Part shown: positions 7,620-16,128 of the stretch, one piece after another
Layout: each line of letters starts with the position of its first letter
How positions within the stretch are numbered: the first letter of the stretch is position 1
Source of the DNA: Dokdonella_A sp937902695
GTDB lineage: Bacteria; Pseudomonadota; Gammaproteobacteria; Xanthomonadales; Rhodanobacteraceae
DNA length: 43,036 bases
Direction: 5' to 3'
Assembly: GCA_048498135.1 (NCBI GenBank)
Contig: JBEHYO010000021.1
Location: 1 to 43,036, forward strand
Translations under genes and position numbers: made by a program
The notes under the pieces: model-generated
What the model saw: the letters and a program-made list of their open reading frames with translations, nothing else
Database searches by the model: none
Told to the model about the DNA's origin: nothing

Positions 7620-8978
7620 ATGGCCAAGAACTACGACTTTCCCCCGGATTTCCTGTGGGGCAGCGCGACGTCCGCCTATCAGATCGAGGGCTCTCCACTG
7701 GCGGACGGCGCGGGGCCGAGCATCTGGCACCGTTTCGTGCGCACGCCGGGCATGGTCAAGGACGGCGACACCGGCGATGTCGCCTGCGATCACTACCGCC
7801 GCTATCGCGACGACGTCGCGCTGATGCGCTCGCTCGGCCTCAAGGCCTACCGTTTCAGCATCGCCTGGGCGCGCGTGCTGCCCGAGGGCAAGGGCCGCGT
7901 CAACGCGAACGGGCTCGCGTTCTACGAGCGGCTCGTCGACACGCTGCTCGAGAACGGCATCGAGCCGCTCGCGACGCTCTACCACTGGGACCTGCCGGCC
8001 GCGCTCGACGACCGCGGCGGCTGGCTCAACCCGGACATCGCCGACTGGTTCGCCGAGTACGCGAGCGTGGTGTTCCGCAAGCTCGACGGACGCGTCCGGA
8101 AATGGGCGACCCTCAACGAGCCGTGGGTCGTCGCCGACGGCGGCTACCTGCACGGCGTGCTCGCGCCGGGCCACCGCAACAGATACGAAACGCCGATCGC
8201 AAGCCATCACCTGATGCGCTCGCACGGCGCGGCCGTGAAAGCCTATCGGTCCGTCGGCAAGCACGAGATCGGGCTCGTCGTGAATCTCGAGCCGAAGTAC
8301 GCGGCCTCCGAATCCGCAGACGATCTCGCCGCAGTCGCGCGCGCCGATGCATACATGAACCGGCAATACCTCGATCCGGTGTTCAGGGGCGAGTATCCGG
8401 CCGAGCTCCGCGAGATCTTCGGCGACGCATGGCCCGAATGGCCGGCCGAAGACTTCGACCTGATCCGTCAGCCGATCGATTTTCTCGGCGTGAACTACTA
8501 CACGCGCAACGTGACGCGGCACGAGGCGACCCAGTATCCGCTGCGCGCCGTGCCGGTCAGGCAGGACGCGACGTACACCGAGACCGGCTGGGAAGTGTTC
8601 CCGCAGGGCCTTCGCGACACGCTGACCTGGGTACGCGACCGCTACGGCAATCCGCCCGTCTACATCACCGAGAACGGCTCGGCGTTCTACGATCCGCCGC
8701 GCGCCGAGGGCGACTTGCTCGAAGACCCGCTCCGCGTCGACTATCTGCACAAGCATCTTCGCGCCGTGCACGAGGCGATCGGGCAGGGCTGCGACGTGCG
8801 CGGATACATGGCCTGGTCGCTGCTCGACAATCTCGAATGGTCGCTCGGATTCTCCAAACGCTTCGGCATCGTCCACGTCGACTTCGCGACTCAGAAGCGC
8901 ACGCCGAAGGCGAGCGCGCGTCTTTATTCGGACGTGATCGCGAGCAACGGACGCGCGCTCGCGAAGTACGCGCTCTAG
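7620..8978 (+). CDS. GH1 family beta-glucosidase
   Basis: 452 residues, the usual GH1 length, with the complete TIM barrel. The N-terminal signature FLWGSATSAYQIEG is present. The acid/base glutamate lies in TLNEPW (E167) and the nucleophile in YITENG (E351). There is no signal peptide, so it acts in the cytoplasm on imported oligosaccharides and releases glucose. A GGGGA Shine-Dalgarno precedes the ATG. Glucokinase follows 34 bases later, which fits release of glucose and its phosphorylation. The exact linkage cannot be read from the sequence. Confidence 0.93.
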   Translation: MAKNYDFPPDFLWGSATSAYQIEGSPLADGAGPSIWHRFVRTPGMVKDGDTGDVACDHYRRYRDDVALMRSLGLKAYRFSIAWARVLPEGKGRVNANGLAFYERLVDTLLENGIEPLATLYHWDLPAALDDRGGWLNPDIADWFAEYASVVFRKLDGRVRKWATLNEPWVVADGGYLHGVLAPGHRNRYETPIASHHLMRSHGAAVKAYRSVGKHEIGLVVNLEPKYAASESADDLAAVARADAYMNRQYLDPVFRGEYPAELREIFGDAWPEWPAEDFDLIRQPIDFLGVNYYTRNVTRHEATQYPLRAVPVRQDATYTETGWEVFPQGLRDTLTWVRDRYGNPPVYITENGSAFYDPPRAEGDLLEDPLRVDYLHKHLRAVHEAIGQGCDVRGYMAWSLLDNLEWSLGFSKRFGIVHVDFATQKRTPKASARLYSDVIASNGRALAKYAL

Positions 8979-9012
8979 TGCGGAGCGCGAGCGCATCGCG
9001 CGGAATCTGCCC

Positions 9013-10017
9013 ATGAATGCCGCATGGAGCGGACCGGTGCTCGTCGCCGACGTCGGCGGCACGCACGTGCGCTTCGCGCTCGTCGACGTCGCGGCGGCCG
9101 ATCCGCTGATCGGCGCGAGCGCGCGCCGCTTTCGCGCGGCCGAGTTCGCGAGCTTCGGCGCGGCGGTCCAGCGCTACCTCGACGAGAGCGGCACGCATCC
9201 CGCGGCGCTGGTGATCGCCGCGGCAGGCGTCGTCGACGACGGCGAGGTGCGGCTCACCAACAACGTGCCCTGGGTCATCTCGCGCGATGCGATCGCCGCC
9301 GGGTTCGGCTTTGCCGAAGTCGCGCTGCTCAACGACTTCGCGGCGATGGCGCTTGCGGTTTCCCTGCTGCAGCCGCGCGACCTGCACGCGGTCGGCACGC
9401 CGGCGCCGGTGCCGTTCGATGCCCGGCGCAGGCAGACATTCGCGATCCTCGGTGCCGGCACGGGCCTCGGCGTCGGCGCGCTGATCGTCCGCGAGGGGCA
9501 TGCGCATGCGCTCGAGACGGAGGGCGGCCACGCGAGCTTCGCGCCGGGCACCGCCGAGGAAATCGATATCTACCGCCGCTTCAGCGCACGCTTCGGACGT
9601 GTCTCGCACGAGCGCGCGCTGTGCGGCAGCGGACTCGTCAATCTCTACGCGGCGCTCGCCGACATCGCCGGCGTCGAAGCACGGTTTTCGGCGCCCGAGC
9701 AGATCACCGCAGCGGCCGACAGCGATGCATTGTCGCGGCGCGCCGTCGAAGTGTTGTGCGAGCAGCTCGGTTCGGTCGCGGGCGATCTCGCGCTGACGTT
9801 CGGCGCGTGGGACGGCGTCTACGTCACCGGCGGTCTCGCGCCGCTACTGACGCGCTGGATCGAACGCGGCGGATTCCGGCGCCGGTTCGAGGACAAAGGC
9901 CGCCTCTCCCCGGCCGTCGCGCGCGTGCCGACGTCGATCGTGCAGCACGCCGATCCCGGCCTGCTCGGCGCCGCGGCATGGGCCATGATGGCGGCGGGAA
10001 CGCCCGGCAGAGGCTAG
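9013..10017 (+). CDS. glk: Glucokinase
   Basis: 334 residues, of the bacterial Glk family (PF02685). The phosphate-binding motif VADVGGTHVRFAL is near the N-terminus, followed by the catalytic LLNDFAAMA, the glycine-rich LGAGTGLGVG and the sugar-contacting ETEGGHASFAP. It phosphorylates cytoplasmic glucose with ATP. It is the second gene of the GH1-glk pair. Its stop codon directly abuts the stop of the convergent 1040-residue gene (bases 10015-10017 and 10018-10020), with no space for a terminator. Confidence 0.93.
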   Translation: MNAAWSGPVLVADVGGTHVRFALVDVAAADPLIGASARRFRAAEFASFGAAVQRYLDESGTHPAALVIAAAGVVDDGEVRLTNNVPWVISRDAIAAGFGFAEVALLNDFAAMALAVSLLQPRDLHAVGTPAPVPFDARRRQTFAILGAGTGLGVGALIVREGHAHALETEGGHASFAPGTAEEIDIYRRFSARFGRVSHERALCGSGLVNLYAALADIAGVEARFSAPEQITAAADSDALSRRAVEVLCEQLGSVAGDLALTFGAWDGVYVTGGLAPLLTRWIERGGFRRRFEDKGRLSPAVARVPTSIVQHADPGLLGAAAWAMMAAGTPGRG

Positions 10018-13000
10018 CTATTCGATCTCGACGACGGCCGGCAGCGAACGGATGCGCAGGCGTCCGTCGTGCAGAGGCTCGCGTCGGCCGCCGATGCGCG
10101 CGGCGGCGTTCTGCGCGATACCGGGCGGCATGAACAGGATCCCGCCCGGCGGCATCCGGAAGTCGGCGCCGGTGACTTCGAGCCGCGTGCGCCCGTCGCG
10201 TCTCGCCAGCGAATAGCTCAACGCGCCGAACGGCGTGCGCAGGTGCTCGATCGCGATGCCGTCGCCGTCGAGCCATGTCCCGGGCACGCCCGCCGCGATC
10301 ACCAGCGAACGATCGGATTCGCGCTCGTACGCGAACAGGTCGAGCACCGAACGGATGAAATCGGAGGCCACCCAACCGTGCGGCATGTCGCCGACGAACC
10401 GCGATTCGCGCGGATCGCGGCCGACGACTTCGGCCCATTCGTTCCACTCGGCCGGGCGCCGGTCGTGCATGAAGAAGTCGATGGCCTGCTGCGCGCGGTC
10501 GCGCCAGCCGAGCCGCACGAATGTCGATACGGTGCGCCATTCGTACGGCGTGTAGTCTTTCCAGGCGAGCGTGCCGTCGCGGCGGGCCGCGAAGTTCGTC
10601 CAGTAGCGCTCGAATGTATTGCGCAGCAGATCCTGCGGCAGCTGCGCCTGCTGTCCGGCCGGCGCGAGCGCGATCGTCGTCGAGGTCGCGTCGAAATCGC
10701 CGAGCTCGGCGCAGCCCGGCAGGTAGTCGATGCCGTGATCGGCGACGGCGCGCCGGATCGATGCATGGAGATCGTCGCGGAACGCGTCGCGCGAGCGTGC
10801 GAGCCGTTTCGCATCGTCCGGTCTGCCGAGCGCTTCGGCGATCGCGACCGCGGCGTCGTAGCCGGTCAGCGTCCAGAAATCGTCCCAGTACGAGTGCATC
10901 GGCTTCGCCGAATAGCCTTCGTGGCTGATCGATGCAGGCATCAGGCCGCGGAACGCCGCATTCGTCTCGCCGCGCTCGCCCTCGCGCAGCGAATCCATGT
11001 AGCGCGCCGCGGCATCGACGCGCGGCCACATCGCTTCGAGCAATGTGCGATCGCCGGTATAGCGATAGACCTCGCCGGCGAGATAGATCAGCTCGCCATG
11101 GCTGTCGTTCTCGGGCACCGGATCCGAACCGCGCGAATCGACGCAGCATGGGACCTTGCCGCTCGCGAACTGGTAGGGCGCGTACCATTCGAGGTAGTCG
11201 CGCGCCGCGTCCTCGTGACCGAGCCGGAGCAGCGCCGCCGACATCATCGCGCCGTCGCGGATCCACGAGCGCGCGTAGGCGCGCGTGCCGGGGCGAAGCG
11301 CGGGGCCGTCGCGGCTGATCAGGATGTCGGCGAGCGCCGTGCGCAGCGTGTCGGCGAGCGGCTGCGCCTGCGGGATGCGTATCGAGGTGCGGTTCAATGT
11401 CCGGCGCCACGCCGCGGCCGTCTCTTCGAAACGCGCCGCGATCCACGCTTCGTCCGCGCGCGCCGGGGGCGCCGGCGCGCTGCCTTCGAGCGGAATCGCC
11501 AGCGCGAACGTCGCCGATGCGTGCGGCGCGAGCGTGACCCGATAGAGCAAGGCGCCGCTCGCGAGACCCGTGTCGTCGTGCACGGCAAACGTCGCGTCGT
11601 CCGAGTGGTCGATGGGTACGATGTGCTCGACGGCAAGCCCGGCATCGAACGTCGAACCGAACGCGGCATCGGGAGGCATGAGCGCAAACGCACGCGTCTT
11701 TCCGTCGACCGACAGCCTCGTGCCATCGAACGCGAGGTCGTGGATGGGGCTCACGCCGCCCGGCGTATTGAGGAACTGCACGGCCGGATTGACCTGGAAC
11801 GGCTGCGCGACGAGCGCGAGCGTCAGACGACGCGGCGCGCCGGTCGTGTTTTCGAGCACGTAGCGCGCGATCAGCGTCGACGCACCGCGCTGTCCCGCGG
11901 CGAACGCGCTCGTCGTCAGCGCAAAATCGCGCGCGTGCCAGGTGACGCTCGGCATCGGAAGATAGCCGTCCGCGAGGGCGTGGCTGATCGCCGCGTCGGC
12001 CCACGTGGACACGGTGCCGTCCGCATCGGCGACGACCGGCGCGAGCGAGAAGCCGCCGCGGGATACTTCGAGCGCGCCGTCCTCGGAAAAAAGCCCGCTT
12101 TCGCGGCCGCCGTCGACGCCGACGACGGTCCAGTAGGTCTGCTCGCCGTAGAAGCCGCGCGGGTACCAGCCGCGCGGCGCGGACTTTGCCAGCGCCGAGA
12201 AGAATGCGTTTGCCGATGCGCCGAATGCGAGGTCCTCGATGTCGATCTCGTCGAGCGCGCACCCGCCATCGCATCCGTGCATCGAGACGCGGATGTAGCG
12301 CGCTTCGGATTCGGGCAGATAAAGCGGATCGGCGCCGCCGTTGCCGACCGTCACGCGGCGGACGACGCGCCATTTTTTCGCATCGTCCGACAGCGCGACG
12401 TCGTACTTCGACGCGAACGCATCTCCGTGCCAGTGCGGCACGAGCCCGCCGAACTCGCGTTCGAGGCCAAGGTCGAGCGTCAGCGACTGCTCGCCGCCGC
12501 CTGCGCTTTGCCAGAACGTCGCGGGATCGCCGTCGATCGCGTTCGCCGGCGGCGTCGCTCGCAGCGACGACGAAGCGGATGCCTGTGGCTTCGGCAATAC
12601 CGTCGGCAGCGGCGCACGCTCGCGGAACGTGAGCTCCGCGAAGCAGACTTCGCCGCTGCCGCCCTTGTCGGCATAGATCGTGAACTCGAGCGCTTCGCTG
12701 CGATGGAGTTCGTGAGCGGCGAGCGGTCCCCATGCGAACGAGATCTCGCGCTTCCTGAACCGAAGCGGCGTCCAGTCGGCGGGCGGCGAGAACGCACCGC
12801 GATTGACCCACCAGACATTTTCGTTCGCGGCGTCGGTCAGCTTGAACTGAAGTGCGTTTTCTGGGCCTCGGCCACGCACGCGCACGTCGAACTCGTAGTC
12901 GGACGGATAGTCGAGGGCGAGCGCACGGCGCATCGACGCGTAGCCGGAGACGCCGTGAAAGTCGTACGAGAGGCAAAGCCCGGCGCCGGCCTTGCGCAGC

Positions 13001-13140
13001 GTCGCTGAAACCTGATCGGACGAAGACGCCTTCCAGCGCGACGCGTCGGAGAAGTCGTCGAGTGTGCGCGGCGGCTCGACCGCGGCGAGCGCGGTCGAGA
13101 AGAAAAGCGGGACGAGCGCGATGAGCGTGCGCGGCTGCAC
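10018..13140 (-). CDS. Secreted multidomain protein: jelly-roll, F5/8-type and six-hairpin glycosidase-like domains
   Basis: 1040 residues, exported by a leader ending near STALAA. About residues 25-165 look like a carbohydrate-binding jelly roll (CIA30/CBM11-like), with an FAELTFRE end. About 175-320 form an F5/8 type C (discoidin) domain (ANAIDGDPATFWQS, then SEARYIRVSMHGC). A large beta-sandwich follows. About 600-960 resemble an (alpha/alpha)6 six-hairpin glycosidase, including ARSWIRDGAMMSAALLRLG, which recalls the WVRDG loop of GH15-type enzymes. I cannot assign a GH family. It is the last gene of the transporter operon. The GTG start at 13140 lies two bases after the permease stop and has an AAAGGT ribosome site. 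It is likely a periplasmic glycan-active enzyme, by inference. Confidence 0.75.
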   Translation of the reverse strand: MQPRTLIALVPLFFSTALAAVEPPRTLDDFSDASRWKASSSDQVSATLRKAGAGLCLSYDFHGVSGYASMRRALALDYPSDYEFDVRVRGRGPENALQFKLTDAANENVWWVNRGAFSPPADWTPLRFRKREISFAWGPLAAHELHRSEALEFTIYADKGGSGEVCFAELTFRERAPLPTVLPKPQASASSSLRATPPANAIDGDPATFWQSAGGGEQSLTLDLGLEREFGGLVPHWHGDAFASKYDVALSDDAKKWRVVRRVTVGNGGADPLYLPESEARYIRVSMHGCDGGCALDEIDIEDLAFGASANAFFSALAKSAPRGWYPRGFYGEQTYWTVVGVDGGRESGLFSEDGALEVSRGGFSLAPVVADADGTVSTWADAAISHALADGYLPMPSVTWHARDFALTTSAFAAGQRGASTLIARYVLENTTGAPRRLTLALVAQPFQVNPAVQFLNTPGGVSPIHDLAFDGTRLSVDGKTRAFALMPPDAAFGSTFDAGLAVEHIVPIDHSDDATFAVHDDTGLASGALLYRVTLAPHASATFALAIPLEGSAPAPPARADEAWIAARFEETAAAWRRTLNRTSIRIPQAQPLADTLRTALADILISRDGPALRPGTRAYARSWIRDGAMMSAALLRLGHEDAARDYLEWYAPYQFASGKVPCCVDSRGSDPVPENDSHGELIYLAGEVYRYTGDRTLLEAMWPRVDAAARYMDSLREGERGETNAAFRGLMPASISHEGYSAKPMHSYWDDFWTLTGYDAAVAIAEALGRPDDAKRLARSRDAFRDDLHASIRRAVADHGIDYLPGCAELGDFDATSTTIALAPAGQQAQLPQDLLRNTFERYWTNFAARRDGTLAWKDYTPYEWRTVSTFVRLGWRDRAQQAIDFFMHDRRPAEWNEWAEVVGRDPRESRFVGDMPHGWVASDFIRSVLDLFAYERESDRSLVIAAGVPGTWLDGDGIAIEHLRTPFGALSYSLARRDGRTRLEVTGADFRMPPGGILFMPPGIAQNAAARIGGRREPLHDGRLRIRSLPAVVEIE

Positions 13141-13142
13141 GC

Positions 13143-13970
13143 TCAACCTTTCACGCTGCCGAGCAGCAGGCCTTCGAGGTAGTGCCGCTGCAGCGCAAGG
13201 AACAGTGCGAGCACCGGCAGGATCGTGACGACCGAACCCGCCATCATGAGCTCGTTGTCCTGCACGTGCTCGCGCGAGAGCGCCGCGAGCGCGACCGGCG
13301 CCGTCTGCCGCGCTTCGTCGCTCAGCACGATCAGCGGCCACATGAAATCGTTCCAGCTGGCGAGGAACGTGAAGATCGCCAGCGTGACGACGATCGGCTT
13401 CAGCAGCGGCAGCACGATCGCGCCGAAGATGCGCCATTCGCCGGCGCCGTCGATGCGTGCCGCTTCGAGCAGCTCGTCGGGGATCGAGCGCGCGTACTGG
13501 CGCACGAGGAAGATGCCGAACACGGTCGCCATCGCCGGCACGATGACGCCGCCGTAGCTGTTGACGAGATGCAGCCATTTCATGATCAGGAACAGCGGAA
13601 TCATCGCGACCTGGGCCGGAATCACGAGCGCGGCGAGCAATGTCTGGAATAGGCGGTCGCGGCCGGCGAAGCGGAGCTTCGCAAATGCATAGCCCGCGGC
13701 AAGGTTGAAGATCAGCGAGAGCAGCGTGATGGCACCCGCGACGAAGAGGCTGTTGAGGAGGTGGCGGCCCATGCCGGCGCGTTCGAACAACTCGCGGTAG
13801 TTCGCCAGCGTCGCATCGCGCGGCAGCAGCGGCGGCGGCAGCGTGCTCGCCGCGCCGGGCTGCATGAACGACACCGACAGCATCCAGAGCAGCGGGAACA
13901 GCGCGAAGAGCGCGAGCAGCACGAGCGCGCCGTTGACGAGCAGCGGCTGCCAGCGTGGCGCGCCGGTCAC
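13143..13970 (-). CDS. Carbohydrate ABC transporter permease (MalG type)
   Basis: 275 residues with six predicted membrane helices. The cytoplasmic EAA loop reads ELLEAARIDGAGEWRIFGAIVLPLLKP, which couples to the ATPase. The ending EGLLLGSVKG is typical of MalG-like CUT1 permeases. The GTG start overlaps the stop of the upstream permease by four bases (GTGA), which suggests translational coupling. It forms the membrane channel with the next gene. Confidence 0.93.
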   Translation of the reverse strand: MTGAPRWQPLLVNGALVLLALFALFPLLWMLSVSFMQPGAASTLPPPLLPRDATLANYRELFERAGMGRHLLNSLFVAGAITLLSLIFNLAAGYAFAKLRFAGRDRLFQTLLAALVIPAQVAMIPLFLIMKWLHLVNSYGGVIVPAMATVFGIFLVRQYARSIPDELLEAARIDGAGEWRIFGAIVLPLLKPIVVTLAIFTFLASWNDFMWPLIVLSDEARQTAPVALAALSREHVQDNELMMAGSVVTILPVLALFLALQRHYLEGLLLGSVKG

Positions 13971-14845
13971 GCGGGTTCTCCGCGGCGGCCCCAGCGCAGC
14001 AGCAGCGTCGTCGCCGCGAGGATCATGAGGAACAGCAGGAACGCGATCGCCGAAGCGCGGCCGAGGCTCCACCACGTGAAGCCCTCGTCGTACATGAAAT
14101 AGAGCACGCTGACCGTGCTCTGCAGGGGATTGCCCTGGGTCATCACGTACGGCTCGGCGAAGAGCTGAAAGTAGCCCGATACCGTGATGATGGCGACGAG
14201 CAGCAAGGCGGGCCGCAGCATCGGCAGCGTGATGTGACGAAGTCGCTGCGCGAGCGACGCGCCGTCGATGTGCGCCGCTTCGTAGAGATCGCGCGGAATC
14301 CCTTGCAGCGCGGCGAGCAGGATGATCATGTTGTAGCCGAAGTTCTTCCAGACGGCGAAGAGGATGATCGCCGGCATCGACCAGTGCGGATCGCCGAGCC
14401 AGTCGATCGGCGCGATGCCGAGCTCGGCGAGCGCGAAATTGATGAGGCCGTAGCGCGTGTGGAAGAGATAGCGCCAGATCACGGCGACGGCGACCACGGT
14501 CGTCACGACCGGCGCGAAGAGCGCCGTGCGAAACGCGCCCTTGAAGCGCGCGAGCCTCGAATCGAGCAGCAGCGCGGCCGTGAGCGAGACGCCGATCGAC
14601 AGCGGCACGCCGGCGAGGACGAAGTAGAGCGTGTTGCCGAGCGACTTCCAGAACAGCGGCGTCTTCAGGATGTCGATGTAATTGCCGAGCCAGACGAAGC
14701 GCAGGTTGTCGAGGCTGGCGAGCGCGTAGAGATCGAAGTCGGTGAGGCTCAGCACGAATGCGGCGGCGACCGGGACGAGGAAGAAGCCGCCGATCACGAC
14801 GAGCGACGGCGCGACGAACGTCCAGGCGGCGCGGCGCTCGTTCAT
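13967..14845 (-). CDS. Carbohydrate ABC transporter permease (MalF type)
   Basis: 292 residues with six predicted membrane helices. The first helix begins at AAWTFVAPSLVVIGGFFLVP. The EAA loop reads DLYEAAHIDGASLAQRLRHITLPMLRP. The family tail GNPLQSTVSVLYFMYDEGF is also present. It is the partner of the MalG-type subunit in a CUT1 importer for oligosaccharides. The ATG overlaps the binding-protein stop by four bases (ATGA), and the stop overlaps the next gene by four bases. Confidence 0.93.
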   Translation of the reverse strand: MNERRAAWTFVAPSLVVIGGFFLVPVAAAFVLSLTDFDLYALASLDNLRFVWLGNYIDILKTPLFWKSLGNTLYFVLAGVPLSIGVSLTAALLLDSRLARFKGAFRTALFAPVVTTVVAVAVIWRYLFHTRYGLINFALAELGIAPIDWLGDPHWSMPAIILFAVWKNFGYNMIILLAALQGIPRDLYEAAHIDGASLAQRLRHITLPMLRPALLLVAIITVSGYFQLFAEPYVMTQGNPLQSTVSVLYFMYDEGFTWWSLGRASAIAFLLFLMILAATTLLLRWGRRGEPA

Positions 14846-16128
14846 CGTGCGCCGTTCCTCGCGAGCATCCAGCGACGCTTCTCGAGGATCTCGTCGGCGC
14901 GCGCATCGAGATCGCGGAGCGCGACGTCGGCGCTCTCGCCGCCGCGCACGACGCGCTCGGACGCGATGCGCAGCTGCTGCGCGATGCGTTCCCACTCGGG
15001 CACTTTCGGCGTCGGCTTGACGCGCTCGAGCTGGTCGCGGAACGCCCTCGCATGCACGTCGTTCGCGAGCTCGGGATCGTTCCACGTGCTGCGACGCGGC
15101 GGCAGGTCGCCGCAGAGCGCGTGGAAGCGCGCCTGCTGCCTGGGTTCGGAAAGGAACTCGATGAGCTGCCAGACCTCGCGCTTGTGCGTGCCGTTCGAGA
15201 ACATGACGAGGCTGCTGCCGCCGGCGATCGCAGCCCCCGGACCGTCGGGGCCGGGCAGCGGCGCGGTGTCCCATCTGTCCTGCATGTCGGGCGGCAGGCG
15301 ACGGCGGAACTCGCCGACGTTCCATGGACCGGTGATGTAGAACGTAAAGAAGCCTTTCGCGAACTCGTCCCAGACGTTCGAGATTTCCTGGTTGCTCATC
15401 GGCGGCGCCCAGCCGCGGCGGAACATCTCGACGTAGAGATCGAGCGCGCGGCGGAACGTCGGGCTTTCGAAATTGCCGCGCGTGCCGTCGTCGCGGAGCA
15501 GCGGATCGGGCCCCTGCACGCCGAGATTCAACAGCGGCTCGAACTCGTTGAGCGGCAGGAAGATCGCATAATTGCCGGTGCCGGCGTCCGCCTTGACGGC
15601 CGCGAGCGCGCGCTTCCATTCGCTCCAGTCGCGCGGGGGCCGCGGAAAACCGGCGCGGGCGAGCAAATCCTTGCGATAGAAGAGGAGCCGCGTGTCGACA
15701 TACCAGGGCACGCCATAGAGCGTGCCGCCGATGACGTTGGTGTCCCAGATGCCGGCGAAGTAGTCGTCCTGCGGAATCGACTTCGATGCGTCGAGGTACG
15801 GCTGCAACGACTCGAGCGCCCCCAGCGTCGCCAGCTCCGGAATCCACGTGTTGCCGAGCTGCCCGATGTCGGGCAGCGAATCGCCGGCGAACGCGGTCAG
15901 GAGTTTCTCGTGCGCCGCGGTCAGCGGCATCTGCTGGCTTTCGACGCGGACGCCCGGATGCGCACGCTCGAAATCATCGAGGAGCTCGCGCACGACTTCG
16001 CCTTCGCGGCCGATCGTCCAGAACGTGATGACGGTGACGTCGCGGTGTCGCGCGCACGCGGCGAGCAGCACGATCGCGAGCGCGGCGAGGGCACGCACGA
16101 CATCGCGCGTGCGCAGGCGTGCGATCAC
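14842..16128 (-). CDS. Sugar ABC transporter solute-binding lipoprotein (family 1)
   Basis: 428 residues. A lipoprotein leader with LAAC places lipidation at Cys25. The mature part is a family 1 extracellular binding protein: the opening VITFWTIGREGEVVRELLDDFERAHPGVRVE, the hinge segment GVPWYVDTRLLFYRKDLL and the closing segment AIAGGSSLVMFSNGTHKREVWQLIEFL. In a Gram-negative cell it would sit on the periplasmic face of the inner membrane and feed the two permeases. The GTG start at 16128 overlaps the glucanase-like gene stop by four bases (GTGA). Ligand identity is inferred from the neighbours (gluco-oligosaccharide). Confidence 0.92.
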   Translation of the reverse strand: MIARLRTRDVVRALAALAIVLLAACARHRDVTVITFWTIGREGEVVRELLDDFERAHPGVRVESQQMPLTAAHEKLLTAFAGDSLPDIGQLGNTWIPELATLGALESLQPYLDASKSIPQDDYFAGIWDTNVIGGTLYGVPWYVDTRLLFYRKDLLARAGFPRPPRDWSEWKRALAAVKADAGTGNYAIFLPLNEFEPLLNLGVQGPDPLLRDDGTRGNFESPTFRRALDLYVEMFRRGWAPPMSNQEISNVWDEFAKGFFTFYITGPWNVGEFRRRLPPDMQDRWDTAPLPGPDGPGAAIAGGSSLVMFSNGTHKREVWQLIEFLSEPRQQARFHALCGDLPPRRSTWNDPELANDVHARAFRDQLERVKPTPKVPEWERIAQQLRIASERVVRGGESADVALRDLDARADEILEKRRWMLARNGAR

